Source: Methanosarcina flavescens
Lineage (GTDB): Archaea > Halobacteriota > Methanosarcinia > Methanosarcinales > Methanosarcinaceae
DNA length: 64,000 nucleotides
NCBI RefSeq assembly: GCF_001304615.2
Contig: NZ_CP032683.1
Location: 1,116,001-1,180,000, forward strand
Reading direction: 5' to 3'
Both the position numbers and the translations under genes were made by a program. A model generated the notes under the pieces. The model was not told the origin of the DNA and ran no database searches. It saw only the letters and a program-made list of their open reading frames with translations. Below, in pieces: positions 52,239 through 61,459 of the stretch (position 1 is its first letter; every line of letters starts with the position of its first letter).

Positions 52239-53093
52239 ATGCAACATAAGTTAATAGATGTCGTATTTCGTTCCCAGAAAAGAATAGACCTCATTTTACT
52301 CTTGGGAGAGGAACCAAGAACAATGGAAGAAATTAAGACCCTTCTTGAAGTTTCTCCCACCGCTATCTTACCCCAGATCAAAAGGCTTACAGACAGCGAT
52401 ATTGTTATTCAAAAAAATAGCAGCTATGAGTTGACAGATATGGGTGAACAGGTATTTAAAAAAGTTCAATCCCTTGTCAATGTCCTCACATTGCTTGAGC
52501 GAGACAATTACTGGATCGAGCACGACCTCAGTGGAATTCCTCAGTACCTTCTCGATAGAATAGGTGACCTTAAGGACTGTAAACTGGTTGAAGCCGATCC
52601 GAGCCAGATTTTTGAGCCACGCACAGAACTTTTGAATTTCTTCTCTTCTTCACGTTTTCTTATGGTATTTTCGTCCTTCTACAGACCTGAATTCCTGCCC
52701 CTTTATACAAAACTTGGAAGGCTGGAGTCTGAGGTTACCCTTATTTTCACGGAGTCAGTACTCGAAAAATTCCTGTATAATTATGAGAGGAAAATAAGGA
52801 AACTTTCTACAATGAAAAACGCCGAACTTTTTGTCTGTAATGATGGGGTCAAGCTGGCTGAACTCATGGTCTCGGACCGTGGAATGATGATCTCTCTCTT
52901 TGATAGTAATGGAAGATTCTATCATAATTACATGTCCTGTTCCGAGCCTGAAGCTGTAAACTGGGCAAAGGAACTTTTTGAATTCTATAAATCAAGAGCA
53001 TGGCGGATCGATAGCGAGAAAAGTATTGATAACTTTGTCTGTACAGTTGAAAGTGAAACTTTCCCGGAATCCATGCTACTCAGCCCGCACTGA
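52239..53093 (+). CDS. Msr-type methanol methyltransferase regulator (MsrA-like)
   Basis: 284 residues: winged helix at about 8-60 (GEEPRTMEEIKTLLEVSPTAILPQIKRL) and DUF1724 domain (LLERDNYWIEHDLSGIP, YLLDRIGDLKDC, VCNDGVKLAELMVSDRGMMISLFDS). It carries about 20 extra C-terminal residues relative to its neighbours. In M. acetivorans pairs of such proteins activate single mtaCB operons (MsrA and MsrB for mtaCB1). Its place directly across from mtaC, next to a second paralogue, points to the same function. Confidence 0.85.
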   Translation: MQHKLIDVVFRSQKRIDLILLLGEEPRTMEEIKTLLEVSPTAILPQIKRLTDSDIVIQKNSSYELTDMGEQVFKKVQSLVNVLTLLERDNYWIEHDLSGIPQYLLDRIGDLKDCKLVEADPSQIFEPRTELLNFFSSSRFLMVFSSFYRPEFLPLYTKLGRLESEVTLIFTESVLEKFLYNYERKIRKLSTMKNAELFVCNDGVKLAELMVSDRGMMISLFDSNGRFYHNYMSCSEPEAVNWAKELFEFYKSRAWRIDSEKSIDNFVCTVESETFPESMLLSPH

Positions 53094-53104
53094 GATACAA
53101 AAGT

Positions 53105-53176
53105 AGTTTGAAAGGCAGCTTCAAAGGTAATCTGAAAGGCGATTTGAAAGGTAGTTTATAAGGTAGTTTATGCAGG
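53105..53176. repeat. 12-bp tandem repeat, six copies, between the two regulator genes
   Basis: Units around AGTTTGAAAGGT start at 53105, 53117, 53129, 53141, 53153 and 53165. They begin 12 nt behind the stop of the first regulator. Confidence 0.8.
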
Positions 53177-53246
53177 TTTAACTTTAGAGTCAGATTTTCA
53201 ACCAAATTCCTGATATTAACCAAGAATTTTTCCGGAGTTAACTTTA

Positions 53247-54047
53247 ATGAGCACGGAACTACAATTAATAGACACAATTTTTTTTTCGGACAAGAGGAAA
53301 AAATTGCTTCTACTCCTGAGGGAAGGGGCAAAGACAATTGAGGAAATCAAGACCGAGCTTGATGTCAGTTCCAGCCCTATAATGGCTCAGATTCGCATTC
53401 TGCTCAAGGAAGGGCTGCTGGTGCAAAAAGGAGATAGTTATGAGCTCTCTATAAAAGGAAAAATTATTGTCCCCAAAATGGAACCTCTTCTCTCTACCTT
53501 CCGGGTTTTTGATGAAAACCATGATTACTGGGCAAGGCAGGATTTGAGGACCCTTCCTTCCCATCTGCTTGACCGGATCGGAGAACTTGGCAGCTGTAAG
53601 GAGATCCTGCCCGAAAGAACCCACATTTTTGATTACCCTCCTGAAATTATGGACCCTCTTTACAGGTCAAAGACAGTTATGGAAATATCCTCATTTTTCC
53701 GCCCTGGATATCCGAGCCTCTATCTGGACCTTGCAAAAAGAGGTATTGAAGTCTCGCTTGTTCTGGAAAGGTCAATCTATGAAAAACTGATTTCTGACTA
53801 CAGGGCAGGTGCTGAAGAGTTCTTAAGTCTGGAGAATACGCGCCTTTTTGTCTGTGACGATAAAATTGAGCTTGCTTCCAGTATTGTTACAGATCGCTTT
53901 ATTTCCCTATCCATGATCTCTAAAGAAGGAAGATATTATAATCATGAAATGGTAAGCTTTGAGAAAAGTGCCCTTGCCTGGGGGCAGGAGCTTTTTAAAT
54001 ATTACAAAGATCTGTCCGAAGAGATAACTGAATTGGAATCCAGTTGA
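53247..54047 (+). CDS. Msr-type methanol methyltransferase regulator (MsrB-like)
   Basis: 266 residues with the same architecture: winged helix (REGAKTIEEIKTELDVSSSPIMAQIRIL) and DUF1724 domain (FDENHDYWARQDLRTLP, HLLDRIGELGSC, FVCDDKIELASSIVTDRFISLSM). It is closer in sequence to the regulator at 24063 than to the one beside it, judging from the C-terminal half. Separated from the first by about 150 bp that contain a tandem repeat, so separate transcription is possible. Symbol withheld to avoid confusion with the reductase msrB. Confidence 0.85.
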   Translation: MSTELQLIDTIFFSDKRKKLLLLLREGAKTIEEIKTELDVSSSPIMAQIRILLKEGLLVQKGDSYELSIKGKIIVPKMEPLLSTFRVFDENHDYWARQDLRTLPSHLLDRIGELGSCKEILPERTHIFDYPPEIMDPLYRSKTVMEISSFFRPGYPSLYLDLAKRGIEVSLVLERSIYEKLISDYRAGAEEFLSLENTRLFVCDDKIELASSIVTDRFISLSMISKEGRYYNHEMVSFEKSALAWGQELFKYYKDLSEEITELESS

Positions 54048-54181
54048 AGTTCAATTGGAATCCAGTTGAAGTTCAAATGAAATCAGTTTAAACTCAAATG
54101 AAATTTAACTGAGGTTTAACTGGAATTTAAATTTTTGCCTCCAAAGTTTGATATAGTGTTACATTGTAACTTCTTTAATCT

Positions 54182-54658
54182 ATGAAAAAGCAAGGTTTCC
54201 CAGAAGTTCTTGATGAAAATACCGAGATCCTTATTCTCGGATCCCTTCCAGGTGACGTTTCTATCAGAGAACATCAGTACTACGCGCATCCGGGCAATGA
54301 CTTCTGGAGGCTGGTCGGCAGTATTATTGGAGAAAACCTTCAGGACATGAGCTATCAAGATAGGCTTGATACTCTTAAACGTCACAAAATAGGGCTCTGG
54401 GATGTATTTAAAGCCGGAGAACGAGAAGGAAGTGGGGATGCAAAGATAAAGGACGAAGAAATAAACCAATTCTCAATGCTGAAAGATAAGGCTCCGAACT
54501 TGAAACTGGTTCTTTTTAATGGCAAAAAGTCAGGAGAATATGAGCCAATTCTAAGGGCAATGGGATATAAAACGAAAGTCCTTCCTTCGTCAAGCGGAGC
54601 TAACCGGCGGATCCTGAAAAGTAGAAAATCAGAATGGGAAGCAGCTTTAAAGCATTGA
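54182..54658 (+). CDS. Hypoxanthine-DNA glycosylase (UDG superfamily family 6)
   Basis: The 158-residue protein begins with the motif-1 block ILGSLPGDVSIREHQYYA and GNDFWRL, typical of the family-6 enzymes first described from Methanosarcina, and ends with motif-2 PSSSGANRR. These enzymes excise hypoxanthine (deaminated adenine) from DNA. ATG at 54182 without a clear ribosome site; TATA-like TTTGATATAGTG upstream suggests an almost leaderless transcript. Confidence 0.85.
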   Translation: MKKQGFPEVLDENTEILILGSLPGDVSIREHQYYAHPGNDFWRLVGSIIGENLQDMSYQDRLDTLKRHKIGLWDVFKAGEREGSGDAKIKDEEINQFSMLKDKAPNLKLVLFNGKKSGEYEPILRAMGYKTKVLPSSSGANRRILKSRKSEWEAALKH

Positions 54659-54771
54659 TAGGCTCTTCCTTGCTCCCACTCTCTTACAATTTCCAGATAA
54701 TTATGATTTCTGTTTATAAGAGCTACTCTAGCGTGCAGTTCTGTTCTTTTGACTATCTGATTTCTTTGAGG

Positions 54772-54951
54772 CTATCTGACCTCTATAGCCTGTATGGGGC
54801 AAACTTCTTCACATGCTTTGCATTCTACGCATTCTTCTTCATCCACAACTGCACAACCTTCGTCCTCATCAATAATGATTGCTTCTACAGGACACTCCTC
54901 CACACAGGTTCCACAGCCTGTACATTCTTCTTTGTTAACTTTTGCTGGCAT
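54772..54951 (-). CDS. 2[4Fe-4S] ferredoxin (59 residues)
   Basis: Reading left from ATG 54951 to TAG 54772: [16 protein letters not shown] start, two full cluster motifs ([12 protein letters not shown] and [12 protein letters not shown]) and an EVR end. It is a close relative of the ferredoxin at 33665. A ribosome site (GAAAGGAG) precedes the ATG. The gene is convergent with the DNA glycosylase gene and has its own promoter region to the right. Confidence 0.93.
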   Translation of the reverse strand: MPAKVNKEECTGCGTCVEECPVEAIIIDEDEGCAVVDEEECVECKACEEVCPIQAIEVR

Positions 54952-55173
54952 TTTTATGACTCCTTTCTTGCGTTTTTCTCCATACCTTTTTCTGTAATTT
55001 TCTGTTCAGATCAGCATTTTTAAAGCGTGTCAGGGATTTAAAAATCTATACTAGTCAGAAATCTAATTAGTCAGAAATTCAAATTAGTCTGACCCCATTT
55101 TTATCTATGCTATTTTATATTATATAAACTTGCTCTTACCTCTTACAAATTTGCTGATTCATTTTGCCGGTTG

Positions 55174-55570
55174 TCAGGATGCTTTTGAATCTTCTGCCTC
55201 TTTTTCTTCGGTAATATCGTAAACTGCTCCCTAGTATTATCTGGCTCTCCATACCTTCCCGGAATTTTCTGATACAGCTCCTTTATCCATCTTATTTTTT
55301 CATCCTTGCGTACTATTCTGAACTCAAATTCGGTATCGTGAGCACGAGCGGGATTTTTGATCCTCATCACCTGTTTAAGAACAGAAGGCCGGTCTTCTGG
55401 ATAGATATGTGCTATTCAGTCTTCCAGAGTAAAGTTTTTAACTTCCTCCAAGTTGTACTCGAAAACTTCTTCAACAGCACCTGCCAATAAAGCCTGTCAT
55501 TCTGAAGATCATTGTCGTATACGAGCTGCCCTGTCTGTTCTGATTTGAAATCCAGAGAATAACAACAGGG
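55174..55570 (-). pseudogene. PAS-domain (sensor kinase-type) pseudogene
   Basis: Pieces of one PAS domain can be joined from three frames: GQLVYDNDLQNDRLYW, then AVEEVFEYNLEEVKNFTLED, a TGA where Trp is expected, IAHIYPEDRPSVLKQVM, FEFRIVRKDEKIRWI, and finally GAVYDITEEKEAE before TGA at 55174. At least two frameshifts and one stop separate them. No kinase domain remains. A dead fragment of a sensory protein. Confidence 0.75.
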
Positions 55571-56001
55571 ATTACATGGTTTGAAACAAAGTGGAGCATT
55601 ATAAGAAACGCTGTTAACCAATTTATAAGAAAGCCAGTTTACACCTTAGAATAAAAAGAGAAAAATTCAAAAGTTGTCTGCAAAGCAGGCAACCGCGTAA
55701 GTCCTATTATATTCAAGTGCCAGAGTCTCGATCTGGTCACTGCTTTCGCATATGATTCATTCGCTAGCAGCCTGTGATGAACTTCCATATCTTCGCATTT
55801 ACGCTGAGTTGATACTTCCGAAGGCTCCTCCCAGCTCTCCTTATTTTCAATTTATTTCTGCCATGTGTTATACTTCCTACCGGTTGTTTGTTTGAGATTG
55901 CAAATCTCAAAAAATTGAACAAAATTTATCTATTCCAGCCATCTGCCGAATGTTCATGTCTGTCTTTTCTAAGTTATCATTTGTTTGTCTTCTCTAAACT
56001 G
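55571..56001. other. Intergenic stretch with weak coding relics
   Basis: On the minus strand about 55667-55736 reads SDQIETLALEYNRTYAVACF before a stop, with interrupted frames upstream to about 55860. It looks like the end of a decayed gene, which I cannot assign. Confidence 0.3.
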
Positions 56002-56319
56002 TTAGTCTTTTCTAAGTTGTTCCCATGCTAGCTCCTGCAAAAACTCTAATAACGGTTTCAATTGATCTGGCACCGTAGCATCATTAAAGGATAATGATTT
56101 TTTCTGACCGCCTTCGTAAAGCGTGAGATTATAATGGAACGCATCAGGAGGGCCAGCAATAGTGGAATCGATTTCACTTTGTTGAATTTCAAGTACTCTG
56201 GAGCTTTTTATAAGTCCCAGGAGCTTACTGGCAACATCAGGAGGAAGTTTCTCGGTATCTTCACGATATGCTAAATTAATGTTGACATATCCGCCTGAAA
56301 TCTCAAATTCTATGTGCAT
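56002..56319 (-). CDS. Emfourin-like protease inhibitor
   Basis: The 105-residue protein (MHIEFEISGGYVNINLAY start, LPPDVASKLLGLIKSS, DAFHYNLTLYEGG, FNDATVPDQLKPLLEFL) matches the pattern of emfourin, the inhibitor encoded beside protealysin-like M4 metalloproteases in bacteria. No signal peptide, as expected. It lies 66 bp downstream of an M4 protease gene in the same direction, so both are probably one operon. It would keep the protease inactive inside the cell. Confidence 0.75.
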   Translation of the reverse strand: MHIEFEISGGYVNINLAYREDTEKLPPDVASKLLGLIKSSRVLEIQQSEIDSTIAGPPDAFHYNLTLYEGGQKKSLSFNDATVPDQLKPLLEFLQELAWEQLRKD

Positions 56320-56385
56320 AATCAGCGATTCCTGTCTCGGTGAGAAGAGCTCCCTGCACTTTTAAATCACAGGGAGTATAAAAAA

Positions 56386-57513
56386 TTACAACTGTATTAA
56401 CTGAGCGGTAGGGCTGCCCAGGATATTGGCCTCGTCTTTGGCTGGAAGTCCAACTTCTTTGAATGCTGCCCTCACTTTTTGCGTGGACCCACTTTTTATT
56501 TTTCTATTTTTTATAAGAAGCTGGGTAGCTCTGACAATCTGTGCGACAGCATCATTAAAATTTGATGTAGGCCAGAGATTCTGTAATGCAGTATACCATA
56601 TTAATGCTGCGTTTTCGGTTTCGAGTTCCCTTGCTGCAAGGTAAAAAGCTTTGTTCATGATCCCGCTGTTAATATGCACGCCCCCGTTATCGCTAGGGCC
56701 TTTATAAATGTCTCTCATATGGTCAGGTTGCGGGTCCTTGCCCATAAGATCATTATCATATGCAGTCCCAGGTGAAGCCATGCACCGAAGAGCTTCTCCA
56801 TATAATTTTGGTCCCATAATTTCGTCACCGATTAGCCAATCGGCATCATCTGCTGTTATTTGTTCAGCATGCTGTGTAATCACGGTCCCGAACACATCAG
56901 AGAAATGTTCATTCAATGCCCCCGATTGATTACGATATTCCAGATTAGCCGTCCACTGTACAACGCCATGAGCCAGTTCATGGGCTATAACCTCACGTGA
57001 TCTGGAAAAATTGGTGAATATTATATCGTCCCCATCCCCAATGGTGATTTCTTTACCATTGAAAAAGGCATTATTGAACTTTACACCAAAATGAACATTG
57101 CATATTATGTCCATCCCATTGTTATCAATGGAATCTCTACCTAATTTTTCTCTAAAGTAGTCACAGAAATTCCCAATATGGTCATAAGCATAATTCACAG
57201 CATCATCTTCTACAACCGGGCCTCCTTCATCTCTTATTAATTTCACCTGATACTCCGCTTTATTCTGCGAATCAAACACCCGCCTGGCGGATCTCCCTCT
57301 CTCTGCTACCGGAGCAGTACCCAAAAACGCTCCTATCTCCGGAACTACAGATGCTATTTGTTTGAAGCTACTCCTTTCTTGATGAAGGGTTCGCGTTGCG
57401 TCCTCAATCCCGGCTTTTGCCAGGTTTTCGAGAATAAAAGGTGGTACAAACGTGCAGAAACATTTATGGCTAACCTTTAAATTTGTAATATGATCCAAAC
57501 TCCTATCCCCCAT
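56386..57513 (-). CDS. M4 metalloprotease, protealysin type
   Basis: The 375-residue enzyme has zinc motif HELAH (178-182), third ligand in GALNEHFSD (198-206), and the active-site His in GGVHINSG (about 275). A short propeptide of the protealysin kind is present (CTFVPPFILENLA, 20-32), and there is no signal peptide. Length and layout equal bacterial protealysin, which is known for intracellular accumulation and cleavage of actin-like proteins. In a methanogen it is probably acquired. The cognate inhibitor gene follows. Confidence 0.88.
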   Translation of the reverse strand: MGDRSLDHITNLKVSHKCFCTFVPPFILENLAKAGIEDATRTLHQERSSFKQIASVVPEIGAFLGTAPVAERGRSARRVFDSQNKAEYQVKLIRDEGGPVVEDDAVNYAYDHIGNFCDYFREKLGRDSIDNNGMDIICNVHFGVKFNNAFFNGKEITIGDGDDIIFTNFSRSREVIAHELAHGVVQWTANLEYRNQSGALNEHFSDVFGTVITQHAEQITADDADWLIGDEIMGPKLYGEALRCMASPGTAYDNDLMGKDPQPDHMRDIYKGPSDNGGVHINSGIMNKAFYLAARELETENAALIWYTALQNLWPTSNFNDAVAQIVRATQLLIKNRKIKSGSTQKVRAAFKEVGLPAKDEANILGSPTAQLIQL

Positions 57514-57864
57514 GATATTGTTTAATCCCCATCTTAGAGCATTATTTAAACACTTATAAAATATAGTTGTAGCAAAAAAGAAAAATTAACTATAATTCTA
57601 AAACATTTAAGATTAAATACGCTCTCTGTAACGTTATATTTTTAAAGGAATAAATAACTAACGCAATTATATTTTTAAGCATATTCTGTTACTCAAATAT
57701 ATTATTCTGGGTCGCTGGATAACTTCTTTTTTACTTTTCTTCTCAATGAAAGTTTTAAAAAATTCTAAATCTCTGGAGTTACATCAGGATTAAGAATTTT
57801 GTTCTGAATTTAAAACCAGGGTTATATCTAAATATTTTAAATGGTAATTCTAATTAGTGGGATT
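57514..57864. other. AT-rich spacer between protease and GMC relic
   Basis: Promoter region of the M4 gene on the minus strand (TTATAAAATATA near 57551-57562). No gene seen. Confidence 0.45.
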
Positions 57865-58017
57865 ATGACAGGGGAATATATAATTACTGGCAGGATCAGG
57901 GATAAGGATAATAATCCTGTTGAAGGCTACACCGTAGAAGCCTACGATAATGATCCAGACCTTTTTGGTTTTAACGATGACTTGCTTGGAAAGACAAAGT
58001 TCGATATAAAGCTCTAA
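57865..58017 (+). pseudogene. Truncated transthyretin-like domain
   Basis: ATG at 57865 with GTGGG upstream; TGRIRDKDNNPVEGYTVEAY and FGFNDDLLGK are typical of small TTR/carboxypeptidase-regulatory-type proteins, which would continue 'tDxxGxFxI'. After LLGK the frame runs into the GMC relic and stops at 58015. So the 3' half is lost. Confidence 0.6.
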
Positions 58018-58958
58018 ATGATCCTAAATCAAAACTAAGGGTGTTTTGCAATTGTGTGGCTGAGAAGATAACAGGTTCACATGGAATTATTGACGGGGTA
58101 GAAGGGCATTTCTTAAACAGGATAGGTAGTGCAATTCACAGCATAAGGGTTAACGCAAAGCTTGTAATCATATCTGCAGGCTCCATTGGTTCGACACAGG
58201 TACTGATGAAAAATTCCATCGCAAAAGATAAGACCGGAAAGGGCCTTGCTATGCACCCCGCACCTTTTATCCTTGGTGATTTCCCCTTTGAAATAAGGGC
58301 TAATCAGGGCATACCTATAAGTTATACCCTGCACGAATTTGGAGTGACGAATGGAGTGGAAGACGGAGGGTTTCTCATACAGGCTGTATATTTACCTCCT
58401 TTACAGTTCTCAATGGCTCTTCCAGCAACCGGCAGGCAGGGACAGGATCTTATGAGCCGATACAATTATTTTACAATGGCAGGAGTGGAAACAAGGGACG
58501 AGTCGAATGGTGTAATAACCTTATCGGATTTTGGTATTCCAAGAATGTCATATTCCTTTGGCGAAAAAGAACTGGATATTATGTCAAGGGGCGCTTCAAT
58601 AATCTCGAAGATGTGGTTCAGGCTCGGTGCAAAAAGGGTTATTACTTCTCACATGGTAAAGCGTGAACTAAAAAGCGAAAGTGAAATCCCTGAACTGATA
58701 AACGCCATAAAGAAGGATCCTAAAAATCTTCTGGTAGGTTCTGCCCATCCTCAGGGAGGCAACAGAATGGGCAGCGATCCGGACAGGTGCGTTGTAGACT
58801 CTAACTGTAAAGTATACGGGTTCAGAAACCTTTTTGTCTGTGATGCAAGTGTTTTTCCAACAGCAGTTGGAGTAAACCCTCAGATGAATATTATGGCTCT
58901 TGCCTCTATAATCTCTGATAGAATAAACAAAAATTGGGATGATTTCGTGTCTGAATAA
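57996..58958 (+). pseudogene. GMC oxidoreductase, N-terminal half deleted
   Basis: The open frame encodes about 305-320 residues that correspond to the second half of a glucose-methanol-choline-type flavoenzyme: LVIISAGSIGSTQVLMKN, the C-terminal AHPQGGNRMGSDP (catalytic His region) and FVCDASVFPTAVGVNPQMNIMALA. The FAD-binding GxGxxG N-terminus is absent; the frame begins at the junction with the TTR-like fragment near 57995. A single deletion most simply explains both truncated genes. The GTG at 58041 is not a real start. Confidence 0.75.
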
Positions 58959-59049
58959 TGAAAAGAAGGCCTGTAAAAAGGCTTTTTAGAAGTAAAAATT
59001 CCAGTTTAAGCCCTCAAAGCATTTTGCAGCTCTCTGGAATTTCAGATTC

Positions 59050-59475
59050 TTAAGGCAATTCCAGCTCGACAACTACTTGCGCATGGTCCGACTTCGGGAA
59101 TTCGGTATCAGTTGCAAAAGCTATAGTCTCATCATGCCGCAGTTTGTTGTGTACCTCAAAATGCTTAAAGTATTCAAACAGGTCTCTTAATCTGCAGATG
59201 ATCCAATCCTCCCTTTGCCTTGGTGGTAAAGCGAAAAACGGGAGGATTCAGGGATGCTTATTTTACAGGGCAGTATCACGCATCCTGGCAGTTTTTCGTT
59301 CTATGTTTTCAACTTTTTCCTGAATGGGATCAAGAGGCACCTCATCAAATTCCGCATTGAAACCTCCACAGATTACGATCCAGAGATTCTCGGTTTTATC
59401 GGATAAATCATCAGTTAATATCTTTACTTCAAAATCGGAATAAGCGTTGCTAGTTATCAAGCACCCGGTATCCAA
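59050..59475 (-). pseudogene. Endonuclease/exonuclease/phosphatase-family relic
   Basis: The first part reads TGCLITSNAYSDFEVKIL and IVICGGFNAEFDEVPLDPIQ (GDFNAE motif altered to GGFNAE); the second, in a shifted frame (59050-59240), reads FFALPPRQREDWIICRL and ends FPKSDHAQVVVELEL, the family's terminal SDH motif. The N-terminal half is missing. Confidence 0.65.
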
Positions 59476-59557
59476 GAATTAAAGCCCATTAACTTTAACA
59501 AAAAAGTATTAGATACACAATGTCTGGATTATCCCGACTATCAGGAGTCCTTGGAAA

Positions 59558-60895
59558 ATGAAAAAAAATCTATCTCTTCACAGAAATTCCGGCCCGGAGT
59601 ATACCATTCTAGACGACTGGATTTTACACGAAACGATTCCTTTCTCTATAGATTCACCCGAAATCTTCAACGTCGCCGTCGACAGGGTTATCACCTCACT
59701 TGATAACTCGGTGAAGTTGCTTGGCTTTGGAGAAGCACTTCATGGCGGCGAAGATATTCTTATACTTCGCAACCGGCTTTTCCAGCGCCTGGTAGAAGCA
59801 CACGGCTACAGTGCCATTGCCATCGAAAGCAGTTTCCCCAGAGCGCACCTTGTGAATGAGTACATAGCTGGCCACGGTCCGGCATCGTATGAGGATTTGC
59901 AGGATTCCGGATTTAGCCACGGTTTTGGCGGGCTCGACGCGAATCGAGAGCTGGTGGAGTGGATACGGCAATACAACGCTGATTCTTCCCATCCAGTCAA
60001 ACTTCGATTCTATGGCTTCGATAGCCCGACAGAAATGACCTTCAGCGATAGCCCAAGGCAAATTCTATACTTTATTCTCGATTACCTTGCCTCGATCGAT
60101 AGTGTCAGCAGCCAGAAACATCGGGAGCGTATAGACGCATTTCTTGGTCAGGACTCTGATTGGGAGAATCCTGATGCAATGATGGACCCATCTAAGTCAA
60201 TAGGCTTATCCCCGGCTGCAACCTCACTTCGGATTGAGGTGGAAGATCTCATTATGGAATTGCGCTTACGCCGTCCCGAATTGGTAGCTAAGAGTGATGA
60301 GAGCCGTTATCTGGAAGCTGTGCAATATGCAGTGCTCTCCAGGCAGTTACTTAACTATCATGCGGTGCTGGCGCGGACTTCTGCCAAACCAAAAGAAAGG
60401 CTTGTCGAAGGCCTCGGCATTCGTGACCTGATAATGGCAGATAATCTGACGTATATAGTGTTCCGTGAACGCGGCAGGGGAAAAGTTTTTGCCTTCGCTC
60501 ACAACAGCCACCTGCAGCGTGGAAAGGCGCAATGGCAACTGGGCACTGATTTACTCATCTGGTGGCCAGCAGGAGCCCAACTCAATGAGATATTCGGCTC
60601 ACATTATGCCGTAATCGGAACAGCCGTGGGCGTTTCAGAAGCCAATGGCATCAGTGAACCCGAAGCCGGTACTCTTGAGGCTCGATTGACCAGCTCACCA
60701 GGACCGGGGCGATTCATTCCAACCTATAAAGGTCAGGGACTTCCAGCTTCTGAAATTGAAGCTCTTCCAATTCGCTCGGGCAGTATGAAGAATTCGACTT
60801 ACTTCGCACTAACTCCGCAAAGCTTCACTGACTTTGACTGGCTTGCTGTCTTGGATTCAACGGAATACAGCCGCGGTGGCCCTCCATTGCAATAA
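59558..60895 (+). CDS. Erythromycin esterase-family protein
   Basis: The 445-residue protein has GFGEALHGGEDILILRNRL (His62), AIESSFPRAHLVNEYIAG (Glu90) and FAHNSHLQRG (about 312-321), the catalytic His/Glu landmarks of the EreA/EreB-like superfamily. EreA-type enzymes hydrolyse macrolide lactones, but most family members have unknown substrates. Codon use is more GC-rich and less Methanosarcina-like than its neighbours, and it lies in the relic-rich region, which suggests recent acquisition. SD TTGGAAA before ATG 59558. Confidence 0.85.
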   Translation: MKKNLSLHRNSGPEYTILDDWILHETIPFSIDSPEIFNVAVDRVITSLDNSVKLLGFGEALHGGEDILILRNRLFQRLVEAHGYSAIAIESSFPRAHLVNEYIAGHGPASYEDLQDSGFSHGFGGLDANRELVEWIRQYNADSSHPVKLRFYGFDSPTEMTFSDSPRQILYFILDYLASIDSVSSQKHRERIDAFLGQDSDWENPDAMMDPSKSIGLSPAATSLRIEVEDLIMELRLRRPELVAKSDESRYLEAVQYAVLSRQLLNYHAVLARTSAKPKERLVEGLGIRDLIMADNLTYIVFRERGRGKVFAFAHNSHLQRGKAQWQLGTDLLIWWPAGAQLNEIFGSHYAVIGTAVGVSEANGISEPEAGTLEARLTSSPGPGRFIPTYKGQGLPASEIEALPIRSGSMKNSTYFALTPQSFTDFDWLAVLDSTEYSRGGPPLQ

Positions 60896-61048
60896 AGGGA
60901 CGCTGACAATGAACACTAATTCAAGGCAGTAAAACCTGCGATATTCTGCCAGCCGCCAGTACAGTGAGATGTAAAGTCGGTTAAATATTCAAACAAGGTT
61001 GAAAAATAAAAAATACTCAAGCTATTAACGTTATTAAATGTAAACAAT

Positions 61049-61091
61049 AGCCGCCGGAGGGATTCGAACTCCCAGCCTGCTGATTACGAAT
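61049..61091 (-). tRNA. 3' half of tRNA-Thr(CGU), integration-site remnant
   Basis: Read on the minus strand it starts in the anticodon loop (A-TTCGTAA, anticodon CGT), continues with TCAGC, a variable region, GGGAG-TTCGAAT-CCCTC (T arm with one A-C mismatch) and CCGGCGGCT (acceptor 3' strand). The 5' half is replaced by unrelated AT-rich sequence. Such 3'-end copies are left when an element integrates into a tRNA gene with crossover in the anticodon loop. Confidence 0.75.
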
Positions 61092-61174
61092 GATAGTAAA
61101 TATAAAAATTTTTCGATCATGTGTAGTTCCAGTTAAAGTGAATTTCTTCCACTATCACATTGAACTTTTACAAT

Positions 61175-61459
61175 TCATAATGAAAAATCCTCGATTTTCT
61201 CAAAAAAGTGGATTTCAGGTTTTGTGATTACTCCTGCTTTTTTCATTATTTTTCTCAGTTCTTCAGATTCTACGAACCCGGTTGCGTTTTCTTTTGTATC
61301 CCATTCCAAAAGGATGAAGATCTCATTGGGGTCATCCAAACTGCGGAAAAGCTGCCAGCCTTTACAGCCTGCTTTTTCTCTCCTTGATCCATCTTCATCA
61401 AAAACAGGTTCCCACTTTGAATAATCTTCGACCCTGTGCTTTATAAAAAAATATACTAT
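61175..61459 (-). CDS. ABM/ferredoxin-like-fold small protein, apparent AUA start
   Basis: The frame encodes about 94 residues: IKHRVEDYSKWEPVFDEDG, GWQLFRSLDDPNEIFILLEW, VESEELRKIMKKAG and ITKPEIHFFEKI, a dimeric alpha-beta-barrel protein of the antibiotic-biosynthesis-monooxygenase/cyclase type common in Methanosarcina. No ATG, GTG or TTG occurs between the upstream in-frame TAA and the conserved part; ATA at 61459 lies 6 nt behind a GGGGGG ribosome site. Either it starts at AUA or it is a pseudogene with a lost start codon. Confidence 0.65.
   Translation of the reverse strand: MVYFFIKHRVEDYSKWEPVFDEDGSRREKAGCKGWQLFRSLDDPNEIFILLEWDTKENATGFVESEELRKIMKKAGVITKPEIHFFEKIEDFSL

Noticed and set aside
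54794-54997. Plus-strand 67-codon frame
   Set aside because: Antisense shadow of the 59-residue ferredoxin gene at 54772-54951.
55380-55460. UGA recoding in the PAS gene
   Set aside because: There are two additional frameshifts in the same domain, and UGA is a normal stop in Methanosarcina (pyrrolysine uses UAG). It is a pseudogene.
61224-61424. Plus-strand 66-codon frame
   Set aside because: It is the shadow of the ABM-like gene on the minus strand, whose translation has clear family features.
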